Source of the DNA: Anabas testudineus
Lineage: Eukaryota; Chordata; Actinopteri; Anabantiformes; Anabantidae
Length of the DNA: 64,000 nt
Direction of reading: 5' to 3'
Assembly: GCF_900324465.2 (NCBI RefSeq)
Contig: NC_046630.1
Span: 11,669,125-11,733,124 of the forward strand
Below, in pieces: positions 1 to 12,787 of the stretch. The notes below the pieces were generated by a model. That model was given only the letters and a program-made list of their open reading frames with translations, was not told where the DNA came from and ran no database searches. A program made the translations under genes and the position numbers. The first letter of the stretch is position 1, and each line of letters begins with the position of its first letter.

Positions 1-1502
1 AGCTTATGACGACCTGGTTGTGCCTCTAAAAAAGAGCTGTCCAGAGGCTTTGGATGTCCCTAACAGTGCTGGGGTCACTCCCCGAGATCTGCTGGACTGG
101 AGGAAACACACAGAGGTAAAAAACTGTTACTAAAACCATAAAGCTGCAACTAACAATCGTTTACCACTGTTTACCAGAGCTGGTCATCAGATTGTTCGAT
201 CAGATCAACCCACCAAGACCCAATTATACTATTTTCTTATTCTTATCCCAGAAGTTGGTGTTTTAGATCAGTATAATGTTGTCAGCCTATTTACCACAAG
301 CTTCTTTCACCACATAATATATTTAGTCCCATTTGAGCAATTAAATATGTATTTGTATCGTACTTGTAAGTTTAACAAGATCAGAAGAAACATGCAGACA
401 GATACAGAATAATTTTTGCAGTGTGTTGGTTTAAGTGTCAAATAATATCAGTCACTTACGTGTGTTTTGGTAACTAAATTAATCTGCCAGTTATGATGTT
501 TTAATTAATTCACGTGTAATATATAGTAGATACTGTCAAATATCCATCACAGTTTTGCACACTCCAACTTTCTTTGTCCAATAAACAATCCACAACTCAG
601 TGTTATTCATTTATATCATTTTTAAAATACAATAATTTTCTCATCTGCTCATCTGAGCAGAATTTGATCTGTGGCTGTTAGAGTTGGATTATGTTTACAG
701 ATCATTTGACATTATTCACAGACTGGACAAAACATGACAACTGAAACAGACCCTGAGAAGGTGTGGATGGAGAAGCTGTTTGGCGAATGCGAGGATGAAT
801 TCTTTGAAACCTTTGGAGTATATGATGGTAACTACTTATCCCATTCCTTAATGCAGAATTGTATTTTATACTTTCTCAGTCTAACAATAACAGTGTTGTA
901 TGTGCTTCACAGCTGATGATTTTCTTGCTGTTGATGAAGACGAGGAAGACTTTGGTGACTGGGCCGATCGCATTAGGAGAGAGTATTTTGACAAAAAGCA
1001 TGCTGAAGCTCAAAGACTGGCAGCTTCGTGCTCTGGGGCGAAAAGAAGAAAGAATAAAGAAGAGAGCGAGCGAGAAGAGCAAAGTCGGAAGGAGCTGCAC
1101 AAAAGGCTGCAGAGGGAACACGAAGAGTATCTGGCTCGAGCGGCACGTAAAGAAGAAGAGACTCGGCAGGGTAAGAAGAGGCAATACGATGAGAGGTGTG
1201 CGGCCACTTTTTATGGTGGCTCTTCATCTGGCAGCACAAAGCTGAGCTACAGTGACATCCCCTGGCCAGCTCCACGTGGTACAGTACAGGAGATGGTGGA
1301 TGTGATGCTTCACGGCGTGGACCGAAAAGATGTGAACGTGTTTCGTAAAGTGCTCCGGAAGCAGCAAGTGCTGTGGCACCCTGACAAATTTGCACAGAGA
1401 TGTGAAGCTCGATTAGAAGAGAAAGACAAGCAGAGGATCCTGGATACCGTGAAAGCTCTGTCACAGGAGCTCAACAGGCTGGGACAGAGTCTTAGGACCT
1501 AA
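1..1502 (+). CDS. nfkbil1: NF-kappa-B inhibitor-like protein 1, C-terminal part (5' end outside window)
   Basis: Three coding exons are visible: up to 115, 722-827 and 913-1502 (stop TAA 1500-1502). The first carries the end of the ankyrin-type region (SAGVTPRDLLDWRK). The second continues in phase 0 with an acidic stretch, and the last is a long charged exon rich in Lys, Arg and Glu. The C-terminus (VLWHPDKF, then LSQELNRLGQSL) matches the conserved J-domain-like tail of the IkBL family, including the HPD triplet. Family knowledge: NFKBIL1 is a nuclear, divergent IkB-like protein linked to inflammatory signalling and alternative splicing. The in-frame ATG at 734 is internal, because the reading frame continues through the acceptor at 721 from the upstream exon. 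The next gene on the same strand starts 1.7 kb away. Confidence 0.9.
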
Positions 1503-3184
1503 AACTTGTAATAGGAATATAATTTTGTGTGCTTTTCTAAAAATGAGTGTATTTAAAAACAAATTTTACAAAATGAATGGACAGATTCATCAGGGATTTT
1601 CCACAGCAATTTGTCTTCTGCACCTGTCGTTCCTTTGTTAATGTATAAATAGTTTTTGTAGATGTGACGGTAGAAAGGATTATACAGTAATTAGCCAGTA
1701 ATCATATGTGGGTTGATCCCCAGGTCCTTCTGGACATGTGCCTGTCAGCAAGGGACTGAACTACTAAATGCTTCTAGTGTTATGAATATATGCAGCTGCC
1801 CTCAGTCTGATTTATACATCTGTGAAATGTTGGTGTGTACTGGAAGAGGTAAAACAGCGTAGATAGCAGCCAAATTGATCCAGGATTGAACACTGAGCAT
1901 AATACGTGCTTTTGTGAAATAGAAACATAAAAATAAACATGATCCAGATTTTAATAACTCTTTCTAACATTTGAGTTGGGTCGTTTCGTTTTACTCCAAA
2001 GGCACAAAGGGGAGTACTCTCATCCAAAAGCTGCTAGTACATGTGATTCACAGATTCATTAAAACATACGGTAATGATTTATCACAAACGATAAATGCCC
2101 TGATTTGACATGTCACCCCAAAACTCCCCCCAATAAAGATTTTCTCACACAAAGAAAAGCAGATGGTCGGTGCGTTTTCACTGATGGAACACAATAGAAG
2201 ATGCGCTGGTTGCCATGTTAGTGAGCAAACCCCCTTTTGAAATAAGGAACATGTTCACTGGCGCACTTTACAGCGGGACAAAGGAATGATCGACTTGTTG
2301 ACAGTTCAGATTCATACGATATCGATATGGCTATTCTTATTACGCAAATGTTTCCACAAATGTTCGACCTTTACACAATGAAGCCATTGTACTGTGTGAT
2401 AGTTAAACACAACTCTATTCAGTATGGTAGTACCATAACTATAACAGGGCCAGAGTGTTTTTTGTTTAAGCTGCCAAAAGAAAACAGCTCTTAATTATAA
2501 AAAGCAAATTCAGGCATAAAGACGAGAAATGATCCAGCAGTGTGGAAAACCCCAAATCAAGAAAATAAGGATTATTTTTGGAGGATGCTGCCATATCTGG
2601 CAACCCGGAGACGCAATCTGTGTCAATTGCCGGGCGACGTAGCGCGAATAAAGGCCGTAGCCTATTTCTGACTGGGTCTTTTTTAGGAGCGAGGCAGCCC
2701 TTTCTCCACGTTTGGTTGAAGGTTTCTATTTCAGTTTTCCCGTTGCTCGTTTGTGTCCGACCTGCGCTGCGTCGTCACCGTGTTTTTGCGCTGTAATGAC
2801 AGGTGTTCAAGGTAAAGAGCCCGCGGGATGACGCCTTTCTCCGCGGTCGCTCGGTGGCAAAAGGTGCATTAGGGAGGTTTCTGTCTGTCTGCGTGTTGTT
2901 TAGACAGGAGCCATCAGGCGACTGTGGAGAAAACAAACCGGCACCATCAGCAGACCCAGAATGAGGATATCTCCCCTTCTCAAAATCGTCAGTATCACTG
3001 GATAATAATTAATTCTCGGGGGAGGGGGAGTTAATTGGTTAAGGGGTTTAAAGCCACGCACCGACTCGCTCAATTGTGTGATGTCCTATTTTTTGTTGGT
3101 AGTAAACGGCTCGTTGTCCCGGTTCATCAGGCTCCAGGCACGTTTTAAGGCAGCGGAAGGGATCTGACTGTGTGGCAGATAAAG
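1503..3184 (+). other. nfkbil1 3' UTR and spacer, then GC-richer promoter/5' UTR region of atp6v0a2
   Basis: No coding sequence is supported here. The first part is AT-rich and probably nfkbil1 3' UTR; an AATAAA at 2132-2137 is one possible poly(A) signal. From about 2590 to 2960 the base composition turns GC- and CpG-rich, as expected for a housekeeping promoter of atp6v0a2. The exact transcription start cannot be read from the sequence. Confidence 0.5.
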
Positions 3185-6100
3185 ATGGTGTTTCGGAGTG
3201 AGGAGATGTGCTTGGCGCAGTTGTTTCTGCAGTCCGGCTCGGAATATGACTGCATTAGTGAGCTGGGAGAGCTGGGGCTGGTCGAGTTTCGAGATGTAAG
3301 TAGAGAGGCTGATGATGCACAAACACTCATCACTGGAAATGTGTCAACTTTTGACAGAATAAATTGACTCTACCCTACATCTTATTTTCTGATTATGTAG
3401 GATGCATGTTCAGGGGACGCTTAAAGTATCTGTCTGTCTAACATGTGTGTGCCATTTCAAATCTTATCTTCCCAGGAAACTTTAAAACATATTTAGGGAT
3501 ATAAAAATAATTCTCCAAATCCAATCCAGGCTGTTTCAAATGCCACAATGAGCCTTGTTTTCATGTGTGCATCAGTGACTGATGCAGTAACTCACATCTT
3601 CCTGATCTGTAATGCTCCTCTGGTTTCAGCTTAACCCGAGTGTCAGCTCATTCCAGCGGCGCTTTGTCAGCGAAATCAAGAGATGCGAGGAGATGGAGAG
3701 AATTCTGGGTAAGAGAGCGGAGCACCTGGGGTGGTTCATGTGGACGGAGCCAGAGCATGCACCTACACAATTAATCATTAGTGTAGCAAGAAACTCTAGG
3801 TTGATTGTGATTTGTAAACAGGTCCCTCAGAGATTCAGCTTTCCCACCATGAAACAAACGCTCAGCATTCTTCTGTTGACAGGCTACCTCCTGAGGGAGA
3901 TCCAAAAGGCTAACATAGCCATTCCTGAGGAGGATGAGAGTCCACTCGCTCCTCCACCCAGACAAGTCCTGGAGATCATGGCAAGTGTCTCAAAAACCTT
4001 ATTTCACCAGCGCGGTTTGTAGCTTTCCTGTGATCTTCTGCATCAACCAGTCAGTTCAGCTTCTCATAAGCTCTAATTGTCATTAATGGAAGAAGACATA
4101 CTTTAGTGAATGTGCTGAATTGCATCTAGTATATATATTGTATATTACACAGTGATTATTTAGTATTTTCCTTATTACTCATTTCTGTCTGACTACTAAA
4201 AAATGCCTTTTAGTCACCTCCAATATTATAATTATCTACAAATCAAACATTTGAGAGAAGAAATAGCTTGTTGTTGGGAATAATGGGCCGTGGTAATACT
4301 GCTGCTACTGTTACAACATTTTTAAGAGTCGTATTGTGGGTTAGGATTAATGTGATCTCATAATTATCATTTGCAGTCTCGGTTCAGCTTAAGTTACACA
4401 GTCTAGCTTTATGGTCTAAAGGCTGTGGCCGCCTTCTGGTGTCGGTCACATGTATTGTTGATTCTTTGAGGCCTAAGTCAAGTGAAGCTCTCATTTCGCA
4501 GCTGAATTCAGACTTAAGTTGCTGTTCGATGTGATGTTCAGGAGCAGCTCCAGAGGCTGGAAATGGAGCTCAGTGAGGTAGCGAGGAACAAAGAGAAGCT
4601 GCAGAGGAACCTCCTGGAACTCACAGAGTACACGCACATGCTGAAGATCACACGGACCTTCATACACAGCCGCTCCAGAGTAAGTGCGTTTCTAATCGGC
4701 TGCTCATTCATCGCACTCACCCACCATCTGTAATAAAATGCATTCTCCAGTCCCACTCTGTTTGCGTCTCACAGTCAAGATGCTTCGTCTCACCTTGCCA
4801 GCAGCATCTTGTTTTCTTGTCGCTGACGTGTTTTGTTTCCCTGGGTGACAGGAAACTAGAGCTGTTTTTAATTAATGACATGGTCACAATACGGCCATTA
4901 CAAGCAGTACCTGACTCATCCAGGCTGCCGTGTTAGTCGGGCATACAGCTAGTAGCGAAATTATCTCTACGCTAAACAGGGGTTTGGGAGAAGAAAAATC
5001 ACATTTCAATGCGTAGACATGTGTAAGAAACCATTACTGTAAGCTGTCATGAATGAAACATGTTCCTTTTTATAATTAGCATGAAGCTCTTGGTCCCCAG
5101 TATGAAGAATTCCCCACTATGGAGACAGACTCGGTCACAGGATGCACTGGTATGCAAAGACTTGGAGCCAAGTTAGGGTGAGCTGCTGTACATGTCACTT
5201 AACATAACAGTGCATATGGTGCCAAATCCCACATCTGATCAGATCTCTTCTGGTTCTAGGTTTGTCTCAGGTCTCATTCAGCGGGTAAAGGTTGAAGCCT
5301 TTGAGCGCATGCTGTGGAGAGTGTGTAAGGGTTACACCATCCTCAGCTACGCAGAAGTGGATGAAAACCTTGCTGATCTTGACACTGTGAGTTGAACTGT
5401 GTATTTTGTGATGGCAGCATTCCTCCCGCCTTAGTCCGAAGCAGGAACGACTATTTTGTTTAAATTGTGATCATCGCTTATTTGTCATTTAATATTTTGT
5501 GTAAGTGCTTTGATTGAAATAAGTGGCAGAGATCCTACTTAGTCATCAGCAAAATACAGATCATTTTCTTCACATCTGCTTTATTGTAAAGTAATGTAGT
5601 AATAAACTAACTGTGTTGTTTCAGGGTGAGATAAGCAAAAGTGTTGTGTTTCTCATCTCTTTCTGGGGAGACCAGATTGGACAGAAGGTTCAAAAGATTT
5701 GTGATTGGTAAGAATTATACAATACATGTTAATGTTAATAAAAGAGACTATGTGATGGAATAGATAGTCTGCTTCAACTGTATACACATCTGTCCTTGAT
5801 GTCCGCAGTTACCACTGCCATCTTTATCCGCACCCTGAGAACGACGAGGAGAGGGCAGATGTTTTGGACAGTTTAAGAACACGCATCCAAGACCTTAACA
5901 ATGTAAGAATGATTTACATTATTATTAAAGCTCGTGATTCAGACAGGCTCACATACGTTGACGCTGCTGTTTCCTGCAGGTGCTTCACCGCACTGAGGAC
6001 TACTTGAGGCAGGTCCTGCAGAAGGCCTCCGAGTCGGCTTACACCTGGGTTGTGCAGGTGAAAAAGATGAAGGCTATATATCATATCCTCAACCTCTGCA

Positions 6101-9100
6101 GCTTCGACGTCACCAACAAGTGTCTGATTGCCGAGGTGTGGTGTCCCGTCAGTGACCTGGCAAACCTGCGGGGGGCGCTAGAAGAGGGCTCAGTAAGTGG
6201 AAAGTACAGAAAAATGCAGAGTATTAACACTCATGAGTCTGTGATCATCACTAATCTGTTTTTGTTTTTGTCTATTTAATTTGACACAAAGTTCCCACTC
6301 TTCCTAATTTAACCTTTAAACAGCACTGTCTTATTAATTAATTAAGAAATGTTTGACTTATTGTGCCATTTTTCTTTACATGGATCAATGGTGAGCTCTG
6401 TGATCATAGTAATAATTATAATAAGTACTCAGTTACTTTCTGTGTGGTCAAAATGCTATTAAAATAAAGCTTCTTTGCTTACTTTCAAACTAAAGCAGCC
6501 TCGCTAAACAGGATCATCGATAGTGTAACCGAAAGCCAGGAGTAGTTATTTTTAGATATGAAAACGATTTTCATAGGATATTTGCTACCTTGCGGTTGTT
6601 AGAACATAATAACTGGCCTCCTGATTGAATTGGCGTTGCATATCTGCTGTTAAGCACTGAAATTATAGCACAGTGATACGTCATTTTATTCTTCCCGTTT
6701 CGATGCTGACAGCAGGCGTTGCAGATGACTCCCTCTCCTGTACCATTTCATGTTTCTTGCTGTACTGGATGTCCCAGCTTCAGGCTGCTTATTTGGTTGT
6801 TTTCAGATGAAATTTCCAACCTACAATGCACCAGAAAAACCTTCTGTGTGATCAGACAATCACTCAAGCCCATGAATATTTTACATGCAACAGAATATAA
6901 AGTGAAGTGCCAAGAAGTAGCTCGGATCCTTTAATGCTATTTATGTAACTTTAGATAGCATGAGAGTCATTCCACTCTGCTCCACCCAAGTCCTGTCTCT
7001 CTCTACTCCATTGTGCTCTCCTACCATCTGCTACACTCTGCCTGGCCCGTCAGTTATTGTAGTTATTGTCAAATTACAGTAAATAAACTTACTCATCAAG
7101 CAGAAATTGTTTAAATAAATCATAAAGTGAAAATAAAATGAAATTATCTAACTGAGGTGAGTCTGGATCACAAGTGCCGACAGCACCTCTTTATGTTTCT
7201 GCCCCCCTATTAACATAAATGAGGGAAAATATATTATATATAATACTGCTTCACCCTCTGTAATAAAATTATAACCTTGTTAAAGTTGAATTCATGGCAG
7301 AGTGGCTGTTTTGGATTTAACTAGATTGTACAGAACATAAATAAAGTGGACAGTGAGTGGATGTCTTCTATCATCAGAGGAAAGGTGATGCCACTGTACC
7401 GTCCTTTGTGAACCGCATCCCGAGCACTGACACTCCACCTACGCTGTTAAGAACCAACAAGTTCACATCCAGCTTTCAGAGCATTGTGGAAGCTTACGGG
7501 GTGGGGGACTATCGCGAGGTAAGCCCAGGTAAGAACTCACTGCGCCTCGCAAAGAACAGTGAACTGTAGGTTTGTTTGCTATGGAGACATTCAGGATGAG
7601 TTCACTGAGGATGTCTCTCTTATTGGCAGCTCCTTACACCATCATCACGTTCCCTTTTCTGTTTGCTGTGATGTTCGGGGACCTCGGGCATGGGACGGTG
7701 ATGAGCCTCTTTGCCTTGTGGATGGTGCTGACGGAAAAAAAGCAGAAGAAAAAACGTTCCAGTAATGAGGTGGGAATGACTTGCACCCTATCATAATGCA
7801 GAGTCAGGCTATGGTTAATTAGCCTTAGCTGATGGCTGTGTTTCTGTTGCTTCCAGATATGGGCAACATTTTTTAATGGACGTTACATCATTCTAATGAT
7901 GGGCCTTTTCTCCGTCTACACGGGGTTGATTTACAATGACTGTTTCTCCAAGTCTTTTAACATATTTGGCTCTGGCTGGAGCGTGAAGGCTATGTTCACA
8001 AATCAGCAGTGGAAGTGAGTTATCAGCACAATAAACACTTGAGTGATGCTGGGGTTTAATGGAAGCCTCAGATGTTTCTAATTGATACATATCTTTTTTA
8101 CATTACAGAAATAAAACTCTCCAAACAAACTCTCTGCTCACATTAGATCCTAATATTAGCGGTGTTTTCGGTGGGCCGTACCCATTTGGCATCGATCCTG
8201 TGAGTAAATGCCCTCAAACAATACAAGCAGAATATGAACTGATTCATTTACAGAACACCACACTGAGCTGCTTCTTAATATTACATCAGATATGGAACAT
8301 GGCTGTGAACAGACTGTCCTTCCTCAACTCCTATAAGATGAAGATGTCCGTTATAATTGGGGTCATCCACATGAGCTTTGGAGTGGTGCTGAGTGTCTTC
8401 AATCACTTGTGAGTGACTCGAGTGTCCCTGACATTAACTTTGTTCATGCACTTACAGTGGGAGTATCCATCAATGTCAGACAACATAATGTGCAGCAGAT
8501 AAAACTGAATTTTCATCTGCATGTTGTTTGAATGCTGAGGGCCCCGTCATTATAACCACCACAGGATTCTCATCATTTGTTCTCTCTCTTCAGGCACTTT
8601 CGACAGAAATGTAACGTCTACCTGCTATTTCTTCCCGAGCTGCTCTTCCTGCTCTGTCTCTTTGGATATTTGGTCTTCATGATTTTCTACAAGTGGCTGG
8701 CATTCGGTGCACGTGACTCCAGTCAGGCTCCCAGCATCCTCATCCACTTCATCAACATGTTTGTCATGCAGGGGAAAGATATCACTCCTCTCTATCCAGG
8801 ACAGGTATTGACCTCATCTGAAAATACGATCTGTTTATCAGCCCTGAATGCACATACAGTAATGCAAATGTTTCTTATCGTGATTCCAGACTGGGCTGCA
8901 AATTTTCTTAGTTGTGATAGCTATGCTGTCAGTTCCCGTGCTGCTGCTAGGAAAACCTATTTACTTGTACTGGCTGTTTCGTGGAGGCAAAGGCCTGCGC
9001 CGACGCAGAGTAAGTCTAGACAGACTTACTGCAGAATATCTAAGTTGCAGTCTTTTGATTCATTTGTCAGTAAAAACAATGTTGTTGTGTCACCTCAGGG

Positions 9101-10637
9101 TTATGAGAGGGTGAGGCGTGTAAGTGAGGACGACAATTCCACTGCACCATCCTACGAAGATGATGAAGAGGAGGGACTTGATGAAGTCATCAGCAGAGAA
9201 ACCCTTCCCAAAGAGGTCAGAGATCCACCCTGTATGTTGCATTTGAAGCTCCACCTTTAATGTCCAGCATGCAGTCGTCAGTTTGTGCAGGAATAGGAAC
9301 TAGTGTGATTCTGCTATTGGCCCAAAATTGTCTTTTCAGCAGTGTATGTAGCATTTTGAAGGTGGTGCACCATGAGTGTCACATGTGCTGAGGCTGTCAC
9401 GATGAAAAAGATGAGAACAGAGCAAAAACAACAACAGAAGATACACAATGCTGTACCTGTATTATCTAAGTGGGGATTCTTATGTATTATTTGGATTGTT
9501 TTACAGTTCGACTTTGCAGATGTGCTCCTGCACCAAGCCATCCACACCATAGAGTACTGCCTGGGCTGCATTTCCAACACTGCGTCCTACCTGCGTCTCT
9601 GGGCACTCAGCTTGGCTCATGCCCGTAAGCACAGTCACAAACAGTGTCAACTCGTCTTTTCTACTCTTTTCTTAAAGTATTTATTTACCTTTAATATAAA
9701 TGTAGATTTCTGTGTGTCATTGAATACTGCAGTCTATTCATTCATGAAATTGCATGACTATATCCTGATGATATCTAGCAGTGCAAGCAAATGATCTGCA
9801 GATTGTAAAAGCAGCATCCTGCAGATTATAAATGTAAATCATTCCCCGCAGACTGTCTTGCAGTCTGTCCACTGTCTCCTCTCAGTAGGACGTTTGTGCA
9901 GTGTTTCTTTTCGTTAACAGTGCAAGACGATTTTAAAAGTGGACTAGAAATCTGAAATCCATCAGAAAACATTTCTTCCTCCTCTTTGGTTTGCCTCCAA
10001 CCCTCCAGGTTGTTTACTGTCTGCTTCAAAACATTCATGTTTACTGTTTTCAGAGCTGTCAGAGGTGTTGTGGACCATGGTGATGCGCCTCGGTCTGAGG
10101 ATCACAACAAGAGTGGGTGTAGTGCTTTTGGTCCCTGTGTTTGGCCTCTTCGCCATGCTCACAGTGTCTATCCTACTAGTCATGGAAGGCTTATCAGCGT
10201 TCCTCCATGCCCTCCGCCTCCACTGGTTAGTCTCAGTCATATAATATTCAGCAATACTTTATATCATATATGTTGTGCAAAAATGACTTTTGTAGATGAT
10301 GTAAAGTATTATAGTACTCACCCTTAGTCATCAAATGATATCAATGATTCTTCTCGTTAACATTACAAATAATTAAAAATAATTATTAAAAATAAAATGT
10401 CAAAAATTTGATGATTTGTGCTTTTTCATCAGGTGTCACCCGCTCAGTTTTATTTTATTTCCTTTCTGCATTCACCTTCCTCATCATGTGTTGCTTCACT
10501 GACATGTTTTTCTTGCTTGTGCTCTTGATTTCAGGGTGGAGTTTCAAAACAAATTCTATCATGGGACCGGTGTCAAGTTTGTGCCCTTCGACTTCTCTCT
10601 TTTGCCCTCCATTTTTGAGCAAGACGGCTTGCTTTAA
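3185..10637 (+). CDS. atp6v0a2: V-type proton ATPase 116 kDa subunit a, isoform 2
   Basis: Twenty coding exons: 3185-3295, 3630-3708, 3883-3980, 4542-4679, 5080-5177, 5260-5386, 5625-5707, 5809-5902, 5980-6192, 7378-7528, 7630-7769, 7857-8014, 8109-8199, 8290-8408, 8594-8804, 8890-9009, 9099-9215, 9507-9624, 10054-10225, 10535-10637. They total 2541 nt, 846 residues, against about 856 in mammalian a2. The a subunit of the V0 sector forms the half-channels that deliver protons to the c-ring in Golgi and endosomal membranes. The cytosolic half is residues 1 to about 395 ([18 protein letters not shown] at the start). The membrane half starts near [18 protein letters not shown]. The channel arginines sit in [13 protein letters not shown] (about R746) and in LRLHW (about R810). 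Sequence matches a2 better than a1, a3 or a4; which teleost duplicate (a or b) I cannot say. Intron 3 has a GC donor. The acidic loop at 9099-9215 is specific to this isoform. Confidence 0.95.
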
Positions 10638-12787
10638 ACACATGGACTGTGAATCTGCTAGACATGACAGGAAGCAGACTTTGTAATTGTGAAGGAAGCC
10701 GGATGCTGGAACGATTCACACTGTGATAACGACAACAAACCTTCGAGACAGTGGATTGAAACTCACTCTTGTAGCAACGTTTTTCACCATGACGATTTTT
10801 AAAACGTTATCGGCTGTGCTGACTGCCTTACTACTGTACCCAGCAAACCTCTGAAACACAGAGGTTCAAAATTCTTGTTCCGTTAATGAAAAAATTTTCT
10901 AAGTGATATATCACTCAACACTACTTGTCACACCAGTTGAGTGAATGTAAATTTTAAATTTACATTGTGCTGTGTAAACTGTTTTTGTATTATTTACAAC
11001 ACATTTAAAATGAGCATTTATACAGTGCAATGTAAAGTTAAACTATGTGAAAAGACCATTTAAAGCATCCTGATATATAGTGCCATAGAGATTTATTTCC
11101 GATGATATTGGGATGTCTTTGGGTTTTTTAAAACTGCTTCTGTGTGTGTGTGATGATGAAAAAGAAGCTGTGGACAAAAAAAAAAAACATTTAAATGAAA
11201 ACATGACTCTTTTTGTGAGAAATATTGTCACCAAGCACTTTGCAGAAATTATTGTACAATTTAAGGTTTTCACTAATGACTGTGATGATGCCAAATAAGA
11301 ATAATCAACTACTAGCTGTTTGCTTCTTTACTTATTAATGCATTTATTTAACGTAACCTCCCCTGTAACCAACAGAAAAATGTCAGATACTCCTGAAAAA
11401 GCTACAAAGCCTTAGGTCTTTCTTTGATTATACTACTTAGTGAAATTATGGTATTTATTTAAATTATTGTCTGTACAAGAGTCTAATATTTTACCATTTT
11501 AATGTGTTGAATAAAGGTTTTGAGAAAGGCAAGCAAGTAAAGCATTCATGCGTGATACTATTTTACAACATCTTTCATTATTTGATTTTATTAATAACAA
11601 GCAGTCACTTGAAAGATCATCAGTCCAGGCTGCCTCTGAGCGTCTGAAGGTAACATTATCAAGTCCCAAAACTAAACCTGATTCTGTCACTTTCATTATC
11701 TCAGAACTACAAGATATTTTTATATCTGAGTCATTGTTTTCTAATTTTAATTTATTATTTTATTTAATTGTTGTTATTCTCAGTGCTATAAAAATTATCC
11801 ACATATTACACAGAGCAGAGTTTTACATGTAGGGCTTCTGCATCTTTAGGGCTCTTTATTTATAACTACTATATATACATCTGTAACTAATAATTGTTGG
11901 ATGGATTTGTCTGCTTGTTTGTATTTTGCTGTTATTTTTTTTTTTATCAGTTGATGGTTCAGAAATTAGTGAGACAGAACCATAAAAAACAACAGATCAG
12001 TACAGTTAGCTTTCTGTACATTTTATTGAACAGCTAATAACTTAGTTTCATATATAAACATGATTTTGGGATGCGGAATCTTAATTTTTTATTTTGTAAA
12101 TGCAAACAATGCTTTAGACTGAGTCACTGCATGAAAACAAATCACATTAAGTAATTTACCACATGAACTAAATTTAATGGGATGTCAAACAATATTTGTA
12201 TTGGTATACATGCTTATTCCCTTCATTTAAATCAACATTGTAAGTGCATTACTTACTCCACCACTGACCATGTGGTGCTACTTCCTCCAATAGACTAGAA
12301 ATGATGAGCCTAACCCTAACATAAACCAAAGTCTGACCTTAACCCAAAAACCAATTCTTCTGTAGCCATTTAAAGTAAAGGATCAGCCAAACTGTCCTCA
12401 CAGCGATGGCACAGTGTATTATGTAAACGCGCACGCACACAGACCTGCACCCATATGCTTCAATCCTGTGATCAGGACGTCATCATGATCCCCTCTCTCA
12501 CATCCACAGGCTTTATGATTCAGCGCAGTCAAAGTGCAGCGCTGGGGAAAATGATGCACGTTGTCTCATCCTTGCTGAAATAGTAGCGTTGCGTAACTAC
12601 CTCAACTACCTGGAGGTAACAGCGTCAAACGACTGACATCGTGCAGCTCCAGCTCAGGGCTGCAGGCTGCGGCAGCTCCGGCGGCGGCACAGTGCGCTGC
12701 AGCGGGATCTCTCTCTGACGGTAACGGGCTGCAGCCTCTCCGCACCTACTGCACCGTCCGTCTCCGTCCATCCCTCCCGGAGTGACG
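10638..12787 (+). other. atp6v0a2 3' UTR, then spacer and osbp2 promoter region
   Basis: AT-rich sequence without supported coding potential. AATAAA at 11510-11515, about 870 bp after the stop, is a good candidate poly(A) signal for atp6v0a2. The last 150 bp (about 12640-12787) are GC-rich with GGCGG and GCTGC runs and look like the osbp2 promoter and 5' UTR. Confidence 0.5.

Noticed and set aside
876-1464. Minus-strand open frames across the last nfkbil1 exon
   Set aside because: They are shadows of the real charged exon on the plus strand and show no domain of their own.
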